A stretch of 64,000 nucleotides of DNA from Camellia lanceoleosa (taxonomy: Eukaryota; Streptophyta; Magnoliopsida; Ericales; Theaceae): contig CM045762.1 in NCBI GenBank assembly GCA_025200525.1, forward strand, positions 125,741,752 to 125,805,751, in the 5' to 3' direction. The position numbers and the translations under genes are program-made. The notes beneath the pieces are model-generated. The model had not been told where the DNA came from. It made no database searches and worked only from the letters and a program-made list of their open reading frames with translations. Below are positions 36,721 through 47,595 of this stretch, one piece after another; position 1 is the first letter of the stretch, and each line of letters starts with the position of its first letter.

Positions 36721-36722
36721 AT

Positions 36723-37633
36723 TGTACGGGAGCGAAATATCCTCTGCTTTCCATACTCCTTGGTCGTCAAGCTTCTGGTGACGGCGTCTATCTCTACAAC
36801 ACAAAAATGGTGAGCTGCCCGGTGGTGGTGTGCCGGAGAGACCCTCCGACGATCTAGTCAGATCACCCCGGAAGAAGACAATCAAAGGAGAGTGTTTGTG
36901 AGAGTGAATTCGCATACCTCCAACGTTCGTCTTTCTCCCTATTTCTAGGCTGGCCATGCAGCCCAAGATTGTGCGCGCACTACCTCTGCTGTCCTTCCCT
37001 GGACAGGTGGCAGTGCTCGCCTCTCACCACCTCATGCGTGTAAAGGTTTTGTCCTTCCACCAGTACACACAGAACTGTCCAACGGTATTGAGGCGCGCGT
37101 GGAGCAGATATCCTCTCCCTCACGCCATTGGCCCAGGTGACACACCTAACCGGGGTACAACGACCGGCCTAACACTTGTGAAAAATCGCCATCACGTGCA
37201 CTTAACCGTGCTATGTGTCACCGACCTATGACTTGGGATCAAGCGAAAGCCTAACCACCTCGGCCGAACTACTCTTGACCGGTTCGTCAGGACCACCTGG
37301 TCGCGAGGCATGCCGGCCTCCAACCGTTCTAACTTCGATCTCGGTCACACAAAATCCCTTCCTCTTGGATTTGGCGGTGGAGGCATTCGACCTCGCCGCA
37401 CCTCGATCTAGCAGGGTAATCCTTCGCCTTGGTTAATATTCGCCATGCGAAGCCGCCGACATGAGCAACCCATAGCTCGGCCACACCAAGACGTTGACCG
37501 GTCGACATCTTCAACCGCGCAATCCAATCCGCCCGGCCGTTCCAACCGAGCAATTTGCTCGGCGCCGTGTAGTCCGTTACGCTTGGCGTTATCTTTGCTC
37601 GACCGTGCTAACCGGCGCGAATCTCCCTTCTCA
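36723..37633 (-). repeat. 5' LTR of the Tat element
   Basis: 911 bp, TGAGAAGGGAG at 37633 to CTCCCGTACA at 36723 in minus orientation. It is followed on the right by the target duplication aaaac (37634-37638). Confidence 0.9.
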
Positions 37634-38971
37634 AAAACGAATCCTGGAAGTGTGTTTGAATTAGATGTTGATGAAAGTAGTGGGTGTTTTCGGAGGTTGT
37701 TTGTGGCATTTCATGGATGTTTGTATGGCTTTCAATTTTGTCGTCCGTTGTTGTTTGTTGATGGTACATTCTTGAAGGAATGTTACAATGGGCATTTGCT
37801 TGCAGCAACATCAAAGGATGGTAATCAAGGGATGTATTTATTTGCAGTTAGTATAGTTTTGGTTTGTCAGTGTGTTATTGTATTGTGAGTCTGCTAATTT
37901 TTCCAGTTTCATGTTATTTTGTTTTCAGGCCTGTTTCCCTTTGGCTTTTGTGATTGTTGACGCGGAAAATCAAGATAATTGGATGTGGTTTTTAAGTCAG
38001 TTGTTAAAGGTTGTTGGTTCGCGAGATTGACCTTTGTGTCTGACCGTTAACATGGATTACTAGACGCTCTTTCAATGGTTTTTTCCAATGCATATCATGC
38101 ATATTGCTTGAACCATTTGAAGAGAAATTTGATTGACAAATTGGTGGGACTTCGTACTAACTATAAGCTGACTTTGATGAAAATATTAGTTAAATGTGCT
38201 TATGCACCAACTGTTGCTTCTTTCCAACATTATATGGAGAAATTGAGGCGTATTGCTAGGAATGGTAGAGTTGATAGTATGTTAGATGGTTTGCAAAATG
38301 ATAAGTGGGCCAATGCATTTTTTGGAGGGAAACGATATGGTGAGATGTTATCTAATGCTGTCGAGTCTTATAATAATTGGATTGGTGGGGCCCGTGAGTT
38401 GCCTATTACTTGTATGGTTGATATGATTAGGGTTCAAATCATGACTCAATTGTCTAATAGAAGAGCTGAATCTAAAAAATGGACTACCAAATTGTGTCCA
38501 GTTATAGAAAAGAAGTTGGTGAACTCTTTAAAGCTAGCTAAGTCTTGGGATGTGATTGTTCCTAGTGATACTGTGCTTAAGGTTCATTCTTCTATTTCTT
38601 TTTATGTTGATATTAGTGGACGGACTTGTTCTTACAATGAATGGCAATTTAATGGTTTTCCTTGTTGTCATGTTGTGCATGCTTTGCATAGTAGTGGTAG
38701 AGATGTGTATGATTTCATTGATTATTTTTTTCATGTGGATTGTTTTAAAGAGTCATGCAAGGAATTTGTTTATCTAGTGCCTTTAAGTGAGAGATTTGAC
38801 TTTGATGGTACCAGTAGTTCGATTATCAAACCTTCTATAACGAAGAAGCAGCCCAAACGGAACAAGAAGAAGAGGATACCTTCTAGGGATGAGAATGTGA
38901 AGCAAATCAAGTGTGGGAGGTACTTGAAATATGGGAATTACAAAAAGAAAACGTGCAAGGCTGCTATTTGA

Positions 38972-39821
38972 GGCCATAGTCTATTCTTTTGAATTTGTAT
39001 TTGAAGTTGAGGAATTATGATAATAAAATGTGATACTTGGTATTGTGGAAGTAAAGAATAAAGTTAGTTGCATTCTTTTTTCTTTTTTGATGTGTTCTTT
39101 AATTATTGAAGTTGTTTTGTAACAATTTTGTTTTGTTTTGTTTTCGTTTTTGTTTTTGTTTTGTTTGTTTGTTTTTTATTTTCTGTTTTTGTTTTTGTTT
39201 TTTTTTTTTTTTGTGTGGATTTGGTTGGTTTTATTTTTTTGTAGAATGCTGAGAAGGTTGTTGAAAATTTCTTATTGAAACTGTATAATCTTGAAATGCA
39301 GTTTTACTACATGATATATTTATTTCATATTTCGTAGTGACAAAACTGTAAAATTTTACAATTTTATTTTCAATTTTAAAATGCAGTTCATCTATTTGTT
39401 GAGTTATGAAATTGGATGCATAATTGTGTAGCATAATTTTTGTTTGAGTAATGAAACTGCATAATTTTGTAGTTTTAAAAATTATGAGAAACAACCTGAT
39501 GAAACTGCAGATTTTTGTAGTTTGAAGAATTATTAGAAACTATCTTTACTGTATGAAAATATATGTAACCACAAATGTGACGACAATAATAAGCAGAAGA
39601 ACACAAACAAGAATAATAAGCACAAGAAGAACAACAACAATAATAATAACAAGAAGAAGAGCAACAACAACATCAATAACAACAATCATTTTTACCATGA
39701 TAACCATAAGAAGATCAATTCCTAAAAGCATAAAAAGTACTTGTCACATGTAAAAAAAAAAAAAAGTACAAAAATATGTTCACTTGAGTATTTGTATTGT
39801 CAAGAAGTTTGTTCATTGTTT
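38972..39821. repeat. MULE spacer between convergent genes: hairpin-like motifs and simple repeats
   Basis: T/G-rich low complexity (39120-39235) is followed by four copies of an AAACTG(N about 10)CAGTTT-like motif (about 39277, 39341, 39450 and 39500). An AAC/AAG/AAT-rich microsatellite-like stretch (39575-39700) comes next. It separates the 3' ends of the transposase and the protease gene. No gene. Confidence 0.6.
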
Positions 39822-41729
39822 CTATGGTTTGGTATGTTTTGTCGACATTTGGTAGTGCTTGAGTTTCCAAGATCGGTTTTTATCATTGAGGAATTGACTG
39901 ATGATTTCTGCTCGAAATTTGACCCACTTAGTTGGTCGAAGTGATTTCTGCATAGATTGCCAGTTGATATATTGGTTGATAACATTGCAGATGGCGATTG
40001 TACAATCATTCCTGCAAAGTTTTAGATGAAGTTAATTAGTTAGGTAAAATTGCAAAATTTAGCATATTGGAACATTAGTTATTGAGTTTGTATCTTACGA
40101 GTGCGAGGTTTGTTGTGGGCATTCCTCCATTGATGCAATTAGTGTCTCGCACTCTTGAGATGATAACATATTTCCTCAATTGCTGAATAATGCTTTATTC
40201 CATCTCAGTTGATGTTGTTGCTACAAAATAGTTAGTGGGTATTTTTGTTAATTATAGTGATGTGTTGAGATGTTTTGAAAGGAATGGAACTAAGTAGGAA
40301 ATTTTATTTAACTTACAATTTCCTTTGCAATTTCAAAGTACTTGTTGTGGCAATCTTTTGCTGACCTCAAAGAGTCATAGTGCCTCCATATCCCATCAGC
40401 ATTGTCAAATACCACAATTGTCCAATAGTTGTCATGATTGATTGGGAAATGGATATATCTGTTTTTCATTGCTTTTGGAAAATGGTTGTCCATAATTTTT
40501 TTTCTTAGTGCTTGATCTTGGTTTTGTAGTGGAGTTTGTAAATTATATATGTTTGAAATATGTTATAAAACTATGTAGTAAGACATGTTAAAAAAGTAGA
40601 AAATTTTACAGTTTGAATAATATTGAAAGGTATGCTAAGTTTTGTTTATGTTGATGAGCGTTGAGAAAACGTAAGATCTTCCCGAGTATGGATTTCTTGC
40701 AAATGCTAGATCATGTTTCTCAAATTCTTCAATTGATGGTTGGAGTGACAATTTCATTTCTGCAAAGGCATCAATGACCTGAAACATGTTATATATAAGA
40801 ATGTGTTAGGTTTGTGGAATAGGTTATTGAATATGAACAGAAACTGTATAATTGTGCAATTGGAGACCTACATTCCCATATAAAGCTTCTCTGTTGGTCA
40901 ATCTACATATATCTAAAAAGTATATGCAATTTTCATCTTTGCTGCTAGATCAGACACAAGCACTTGATTATGTGTTGTTGATAAGTTGAATTTGGTCTTG
41001 GTCTTTTTTGGATAGGCTATGCCAAACCTTGTTTGTTTTGCGGCATGGAATGGCGAGTGGCTTGTTGTGAATTGATTCTTCCTTGAAATCATCATCACTT
41101 TCCAATACTTGAACTTGTGTCTTCTCTTGATTGGCATCCTCTTTTGGCTTGGTTTCAGCAGCACCTTCTTTCTCTTGGCCAATATCTTTTTTCATCTTTT
41201 CTTTCCGCTGTTGTTTTGCTTCATGAGCACCCTCTTTTTGCTTAGGTTCAGCAGCAAGTTCTTTCTCTATTTCGATTTCTTCTTTTTTCTTTTCATTCTT
41301 CTTCTCTTTTTTTTCTTTGGTACCCTCTGTTGGTTTGGGTACATTAGTAGTAGTTTCTGTTTTGTTCATTGTATCTTTTTTGGCTTTTGTCATTGGTTGG
41401 TATTCAAAATCTGGCATATGTGCTTGTTTTCTTGACTTTTGTTTGATTCTCTTGACCATTGATCTTTGTTGGGGACTTCCAGTTTTTTTGGCTAACATTT
41501 CCTTCAACTAGTCTTATTTTCTACGTAATTTAGCCATGAATTTTTGTTCCATTTCTTGCATTTGTGCTCTCATGGCTGCTATGATTTTGTCGTTGTCATT
41601 CTCTTTAATTGATGTTTTTGCTTGGTCATCACCTATAAAAATGTTGGAATGTGTTTTTGTTAGTTTAATTAAATTTTACAATTTGGTTCAGTATTAGACA
41701 AGAGTTTACCTTGTGCCTGAAATGTGTCA

Positions 41730-42200
41730 GATTTCTCTTGGAGTTCTTCTTGTTGTTCTATCCTTTTTTCTTCTTGCTGCTTTGCTTGTTCTTTTTTTTC
41801 ATGTTGTTGTTGTTGTTGGTCTGTCAATTCTTGTTCACTACTTTCTTGTTGTTGGTTTGTTTGTTCTTGTTTTTCTTCTTATTCTTGTTGTTGGCCTTCT
41901 TCTTTATCAGTGTCTTTTTGTTGACCACCTTCTTTTTCTTTTCTTTTTTCTTCTTCTTCTTCATCATTGTCTTGTTGTTCTTCAGCTTCTTCTTCTTCTT
42001 CTTCTTCTTCTTCTTCTTCTTCTGTCACTTGTTTTTTTTCTTCATCACTCTCTTCTTCTTGTTCATCACTTTCTGGTTCTTCTTATGGTTTTTGCTTTCT
42101 TTTTTTTTTTCTTTTTTGTTGTTGTTGTTGTTCTTGTTCTGATTCTAATTGGTATTCTTCTTCGAGAAAGTCATCCTTATCACTGTCTAGAAGTCTTTTT
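41730..42200 (-). repeat. (CTT)n-rich low-complexity block in the protease gene
   Basis: Runs of ctt triplets (longest about 41983-42022) on the plus strand would encode Glu/Lys-rich text on the minus strand. Plus-strand frames here are Phe/Leu/Ser-rich artefacts. Confidence 0.8.
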
Positions 42201-42429
42201 TTTTTGTTTTGCTTTTATTTGTTTTTTTTGCTTATTGTCCTTTTTGTGGTCATGTTTCTTTGCTGAAGAGTCTGTTGATGTGCTTTGATTGATATGCAAT
42301 AATTGTATTTCTTGTTTAGTTGAAGTTAAAGCACTTTGGTCAACCTGCATTGGAACAATGTGGCATATATCAGTAATATTGTAAAATTGGTCGTTCATAA
42401 CATGATTTGTACTGTGAGTAATGTGAGTT

Positions 42430-42730
42430 AAGTGTTGAAAATATGTTGTTTGAAACTGAAAACTTTTACAGTTTCATAACATGATTGTTAGTGTAATGAA
42501 TGTGAAAGGATTGATGAATAGATTTGTGCGTTGAAACTGCAAACTTTTGTAGTTTCATAACATGAGTGATATGAGTGTTAAATAGGTGTGTGCTTTGAAA
42601 CTGCAAACTTTTACAGTTTCATAATATGATTTGTACTGTGAGTAATGTGAGTTAAGTGTTGAAAATATGTTGTTTGAAACTGAAAACTTTTACAGTTTCA
42701 TAACATGATTTTTACTATAATGACTGTGAA
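42430..42730. repeat. Array of GAAACTG...CAGTTTC hairpin-like motifs
   Basis: Four copies at about 42450, 42534, 42595 and 42676. Each has gaaactg, then about ten A/T/C-rich bases, then cagtttc or tagtttc. They are separated by atgagtg and gtgttga-rich spacers in an imperfect tandem arrangement. They lie in an apparent intron of the protease gene. Confidence 0.75.
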
Positions 42731-43390
42731 ATGAGTGTTGAGTAGATTTGTGCTATGAGAGTATAGAAGAGTTTGAATACCTTTTCAAAGTCAACAAGGC
42801 TGATGTGTTTTCACTTGGAGTACATTTTACCAAGGTTCCACTTCATAAACCTTAGGAAGCCTTCTTTGTTGGATGGTCGGAGGAGTTTACTGTGCTCACA
42901 ATACCAGTACTATAAAAAAAAATGAAATATGTTAGATAGTTCGAAATAGTTGGATGTTTGATATTTTTGTGTAAAGTAGTTTAGTAGTGTGTTTACCAAG
43001 AGTAACATAATGCATCTAGTGACATGCCTTGGGTTGTTGTTTGCATTTGCCATTAAATTCATTAGTGTGTCTTTTATTGCCTCAACCCAATTGTACTTCT
43101 TGATGTTGTTGAGATTGTCAACATAGTTAAGGAAACTCCAACTGAGTGTGTGGCCTGTTATAGGCATGAGAAGTTTTAGGCACGAGAAGTTTCAGGCACA
43201 AGTAAAGGGTGATGACCCTTGCAACATCATGACGATCATTGGTTGATTTTCCTTTTTTTGTTTGTTGAAACATTTTGGACAATGACTTGCCATCCAATCT
43301 CTTTTACCGACGGCATCTTTGTTTGTAAAATGCGAGCTCAAAATCCTTTGGTCTTGCATAAGATTTGGTGGTGATCTTTGTTTTTTCATA

Positions 43391-44110
43391 TGATACCAAA
43401 ATGAGCCTCGTGATCATTTGCTTCGAAGTTTCATTTTTTTGCCAAGTATAAATGCTCTTTTTGTTTATTGTAGAGTCTTTGTCATTTCTTTATATAATGG
43501 AATTGTAACATCTGCACCAAGAGGCCTTCAGTTGTGTTGAGGAGAGAGCATTTATAATGGGCCAAAAAGGGTTTTTTTTGCAGCTTTGTCTATTGGATTG
43601 TTGTGAATTTGACTCCTTTCAACAGTTTGATTACTGTTCTGATGTTGGAACGGTAAACTGTTGGACTCTCTTCGCAGGGACTGCTCATTTTTTCCCTTTT
43701 GATGGCTTGGTTTTTGTTTCGGGAGTTGATTGGCTTTCTTGGATCTTTCTTTTTTTGGTTGGAGGAGCTTCTTGTTTTTTTGTTGGCTTTCTTTTGTTTG
43801 TTTGTTTGTTTGTTTGTTTTTTTTGTTTTTTTTTTTTTTTTGTGGTTGGAGGTGTGGTTGGTGTTTGTTGTGTGGGTGTGGTCTGTGGTGTAGTTATTGG
43901 GCTTTTTCTTGTAGGTAATGTGGTTGTTTTATGGGTTTTTTTGGTTGTGGTTGTTGGGTTTTTTGTGAAGAGGGAGATTTTGGTGGCATTTTAGTGGATA
44001 CAGGTGAAGGATTGTCAAAAGAGAAGATACTTAAATCCCTGATTTGATTTTTGGGCATATGGGTTTGTTTCTTCCAATATCTTCCAATAACTACTTCTGA
44101 AAAAATGAAA
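43391..44110. other. T/G-rich MULE segment without a clear gene
   Basis: Includes a poly(T)-rich block (43790-43850). Plus-strand frames of up to 145 codons are Phe/Val/Gly-rich artefacts of low complexity. The first exon of the minus-strand protease gene may lie here but I cannot place it. Confidence 0.4.
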
Positions 44111-44640
44111 GAGATAGCAGAGCATGAGTAATATAGTCACAAAACTGTATAATTTTGAAATTTTATATACAGTTTAATATGAAGTTATATCTATTTGTTG
44201 TTACAAAATTGTATAATTTGACAGTTTGATTTGCACTTTATAATAAGTTACCTATTTGTTTTGAATAATGATTAAATTGTGTAATTTTTCAGTTTCATTT
44301 GCAGTTTGAATAAATTTAGATATGTTACTTGTAAAGTGATAAAACTGTCTGATGTTTCAGTTTTATAAACACTATCACCAATAAGAACAGCCCATTGTAT
44401 TTTGTAAACAACAACAATAACAAGAAGAAGATTAAGTATTCAACGAAATGTAGCAACAATACGAAGAAGAAAAACCAATATTTAACAACAAGAAGAAGCA
44501 AGAACAACAAGAATAAGAACAAAGAGTTGAATGTGTAAAAACAGGGATTTATGTGTAAAAACAAGGGATTATAATGTTTAAAAACAGGGGACTAGAATGT
44601 TTTAAAACATGGGATTATATATAAAAGTGAGTTTATACAT
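44110..44640. repeat. Hairpin-like motifs and a 22-bp tandem repeat near the MULE right end
   Basis: Four AAACTGT...CAGTTT-like copies (about 44145, 44205, 44270 and 44340) are followed by AAC/AAG-rich text (44405-44520). Four copies of a 22-23-bp unit (atgtgtaaaaacagggattt-like) then occur at about 44530-44620. No gene. Confidence 0.65.
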
Positions 44641-45222
44641 TTTGAAGTATGTAAAATGTGTTTTACAAGGGTTTTTTTTATTTTTTTTTATTTATTTTTT
44701 TTTATAAAAGTGTTATTGAAACGGTATATACGGAATATGAAAGAATAATGTACAAATTTGAATGGAAAATAATAGGTGAGGAGAGATGTTAGTTTTTTTC
44801 CCCATTTCTGTGAATCGGAAGTCAGGAATTATGAAATTTCTTCAGAGTCATGATGGTTTTTCTTGTTGTTGAGAGTTGCCGATTGGAGAAGATGAATGGC
44901 TTGGTGTTGTGTTAGTAAGAGTTGACGATTGGAGAAGATGAACGAGTTCGTTTTGTGGTTAGGGTAGGGTTTTAGAGGTAGTGGAGTCGAATGGTGGAGA
45001 GATGGAGGACCGAGAATACATCTGAGTCGAAGCGGCAGAGATGTGACAAAGGTATCTTGATCAAATTGAGATGATTGTGGATGAAGGTTATGCGCTGTAG
45101 AATTGGATAATATATTGTGGGTATTTTCGTCTTGATAATTTGAGGACTTAATGGAGTATTGAATTTGTTTTGGGGCTAAATAGGACATAATATGTTGGGT
45201 TTGGACCTTTGGGTGCTTTCCT
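44641..45222. other. MULE right terminal segment, no gene seen
   Basis: Runs to the proposed element end at 45222. A minus-strand frame of about 119 codons here shows no recognisable domain and I do not call it. Confidence 0.4.
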
Positions 45223-46249
45223 ATTTAACAATTGGTACCACTACAACAAAATGCACTTTTAGCAATCAAATTTGGAGACTAAAAAATTTAGTCATCAAAG
45301 TTGTGGAATTGGCGACCAAAAATTATGTTAGTCGGCAAAAGTACAATATCTAGCTACTAATTTTTTTAGTCGAATATATTGATTATTGGTGACTAAAAAA
45401 ATTTAGTCACTAAAATGCCATGATTGGCAACTAAAAGAATATTTTAGTGATCAGTATAGTTAATTTTGGCTATTAAAATTATTTAGTCGTTAATGAAAAA
45501 CAAAAATTTACTTTTATCTTTGGTGACCCAAAGTTTAGTCAAAAAATTTATTTTCACGATTAAAAAATATTTTAATCATTGTATAATTCGTTTTAGCTAT
45601 GAAATTATTTAGTCACGAATGAAAAACAAAATTTACTTTTATCTTTGGTCGCCAAAAATTTATTTTCAACAACTAATGTCACGCCCTCAAAATAATACAC
45701 AAAACCCATCATTCTAGACATGCAATGATATAAGAGAAATCAACACATTTCCATTCATCAGAGTAGTTCTTGCAACAGTATTACATGTTAACAACAAAAG
45801 CAAATGCCGTAAGGGCTTACAGCTTTCCAAGTCAACACTTGATTACAAAAAAAAGAGTACTAACTCTATACAAGGAAAGCCCAAGGCTTGGTATACATGT
45901 AATACAAACAAAAGAACCAAAAAGAGTCTTCAACTCTCATCTCCGTCCAAGCTATGTCCTTGGAGGTGGCATGCTACCTGCACCTGAAAATGATGTCCCA
46001 TATAGGGTGAGCCAACGCCCAGTAGAGGTATGCTAAACACAATATGAGCAATAACTAAGATTTTAGCAATTGATAAGTGTTTAACTCACATAAACCAATT
46101 CATACACCACTTTCATTACATGACCATTGTATTCGTGTGTCATTTCATTTTCCATTTCTTATCCAATTCACAATTCAACTACGGCTCAGAACCTAGCCAA
46201 CAACTTAGATGAGACAGTAACTATGTTAAACATTCCCCATTTCATTAAA

Positions 46250-46481
46250 TATGTGTATGGGCTATACCAACAAATCAACAGATAAGCATATGAGCTATAT
46301 CAACAATTCAATAGATAAACATATGAGCTATATTAACACTTCAATAGATAAGCATATGAGCTATACCAACACTTCAATTGACAAGCATATGAGCTGTATC
46401 AATTTCCGGTTTAGAGGTCCAACCCATTTCTTCCAATAAACCGTTTGGTTTAGAGGTCCAGCCCATTTCTTCCAATAAACC
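46250..46481. repeat. LTR tandem arrays: about 39-40-bp units plus a 35-bp duplication
   Basis: Four to five copies of a unit with gataagcatatgagctatac and caacacttcaata (46250-46400) are followed by two copies of gtttagaggtccaacccatt (46410 and 46447). Both arrays sit about 575-800 bp from the U5 end of the solo LTR. Confidence 0.85.
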
Positions 46482-47329
46482 GCCCACACAAAACAAAACA
46501 TATATATACACATTAGTAGTATACATAATCAATCAATACATAAAGTTAATGTATTCATTCAATATATACACTATTACACGCCCAACAAATAGTTTTAGTT
46601 TGCCTAATCCTCATGCATTGTCTACAACAATCAAAATTACCCTCCACGGGTAGCCCAAGCAATTATTTCTAAACAGATAATAAAAGCTCCAACAGGTAAA
46701 ATTATCAACATTTCAAAAGTGAGCGATAAATAAATTCAACTCCACTAGTCCATCCAATAATGAGCCACCTTCATTATATTCACTTCAATTTCACAAATCC
46801 ATAACTTTACCAAATTTAATTATACCAATTAATAAATAAACAAATTAGGGCTTTCTCCCCCAACTCTCAATATTAACCATAGGTTCAAATATCAACAACC
46901 AACACCCAAATCATCATCTTGAGACCCAAAGTACATGTTTAAGAATCAAAATAACAAACCTTCTTTTATACCATTTTGAAACCCTAAGTCCCAAAATCAA
47001 CCAACTTCAACACTTTATCAAAACTACCAATAATCTATGTCAAAGACCATAATAGTGAGTAGGAATCCCTACCTCAAATTCGGAGCTCAAGGAAAGAAGA
47101 TGACGAAACTCAACGTGCTCCAAAACTCGAAATTTTCGGATCAAAGTAAAGCCCTCGACAATCAACCCAACTTTTGTAAAGACCAAAGGTGAGGAAAACA
47201 CCCTAGCTAGATCAATACTTAGAGAGAAGTTATAAGATTAGAGAGGGAAGCACTTGAAAGGCTTTATGGAAAGGAAAGAGAGAGAAACGGTGTGAAAAAG
47301 TGAGCCAAAAGTCAATCTCAAACCTTATA

Positions 47330-47595
47330 CTCGCCCGCCGAGCGTGAAACCCCGCCGAAGCGCCATTCACAGAACTCGCCGAGCGGCCAATCTCCCGCTC
47401 GCGCGGCGGATGCACACTCCTAGAACATTTGCAGACAGTCCCCGCCGAGCATCCAACTCTTCTGCTCAAGCAAAGACTCACAAACTCCCGCTTGAGAGGC
47501 CAATCCCGCCGAAAGGCCCAACATTGCACAGAAATATTGATGGTTGTTTTCCCCGCTCGAGTGTCCAAACCCCCGCTCGAGCGGAGAGGCCAAAA
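47330..47595. repeat. CGCCGAGCG / CTCGAGCG array in the solo LTR
   Basis: About ten occurrences of ccgccgagcg, ccgctcgagcgg and related strings at irregular spacing of 20-45 bp. The block is strongly GC-rich against the AT-rich LTR. Similar blocks lie at the equivalent place in three other LTRs. Confidence 0.75.

Larger units (their letters stand above)
25766..37633 (-). mobile_element. Full-length Tat-lineage Ty3/gypsy retrotransposon
   Basis: 11,868 bp with LTRs at both ends (36723-37633 is the 5' LTR, 25766-26683 the 3' LTR), primer binding site, polypurine tract and a perfect target duplication aaaac (25761-25765 and 37634-37638). Gene order on the minus strand is gag, protease, reverse transcriptase, a degenerate RNase H, a second archaeal-type RNase H, integrase, then a long 3' region carrying a gene in the opposite orientation and tandem repeats. 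The second RNase H and the antisense gene are features of the Tat lineage. LTRs differ at roughly 4 to 5% of sites by eye, so it is older than the LARD-like element. Coding regions have stops and frameshifts. Confidence 0.9.
24894..38971 (+). pseudogene. MuDR-type MULE transposase, split by a retrotransposon
   Basis: Segment 1 (24894-25765) encodes the N-terminal part. Segment 2 resumes at 37639 after the Tat insertion, and removing the insertion plus one aaaac copy restores the frame (GMKT then NPGSVFEL). The DDE core is visible: LFVDGTFLK (first Asp, codon 37760), TFVSDR (second Asp, codon 38042) and LSNAVESYN (Glu, codon 38363). A small intron (about 37847-37928) is possible. Damage includes a one-base frameshift near 38028, a TAA at 38048-38050, loss of the second Cys in the SWIM motif (RTCSY then PCCH) and Cys-to-Tyr and His-to-Tyr changes in the C-terminal zinc knuckle (CGRYLKYGNYKKKTC). 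The ATG at 24894 opens the longest frame, but the true start is uncertain. The transposase would act in the nucleus on element ends. It is inactive as read. Confidence 0.85.
39822..43390 (-). pseudogene. Ulp1-like cysteine protease gene of the MULE, multi-exon, degenerate
   Basis: The last three exons splice in phase: about 40505-40317, 40220-40099 and 40011-39822. They give RYIHFPINHDNYW, WRHYDSLRSAKDC (Asp), then CPQQTSHS joined to NDCTIAICNVINQYI (Cys). This is the C48 (SUMO-protease) catalytic domain layout, except that the expected HW dipeptide reads YW, so the catalytic His is probably lost, and TGA interrupts exon 40220-40099. Upstream, exons at about 43390-43195, 43167-42990 (PITGHTLSWSFLNYVDNL), 42905-42785 and 41507-40970 belong to the same strand. 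The middle is a long Lys/Glu-rich low-complexity segment from GAA/CTT repeats (41730-42200). Upstream exon borders are uncertain. From family knowledge, such genes ride in Kaonashi MULEs; their role in transposition is unknown. Confidence 0.7.
24117..45222 (+). mobile_element. Large MULE with transposase and Ulp1-like protease genes (Kaonashi-like)
   Basis: The boundaries are proposed from a 9-bp duplication, ttttaacaa (24108-24116) and atttaacaa (45223-45231), 8 of 9 matching. The two ends share only short similarity (GGAAA ... GTCC), so this is close to a non-TIR MULE. Without the 11.9-kb Tat insertion (25766-37633 plus one TSD copy) it would be about 9.2 kb. It carries a plus-strand MuDR-type transposase and a convergent minus-strand Ulp1-like cysteine protease. 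From family knowledge, Kaonashi MULEs of plants combine these two genes. Both genes are mutated here. The non-coding parts carry many copies of a short hairpin-like motif. Confidence 0.7.

Noticed and set aside
41711..42288. Plus-strand frames up to 191 codons, Phe/Leu or Ser-rich
   Set aside because: They are the reverse of CTT/GAA repeats in the minus-strand protease gene.
43557..43994. 145-codon plus-strand frame, Phe/Val/Gly-rich
   Set aside because: Low-complexity T/G text within the MULE; no recognisable domain and no homology I can support.
44829..45188. 119-codon minus-strand frame near the MULE right end
   Set aside because: No recognisable motif, and it overlaps the element terminus; probably chance.
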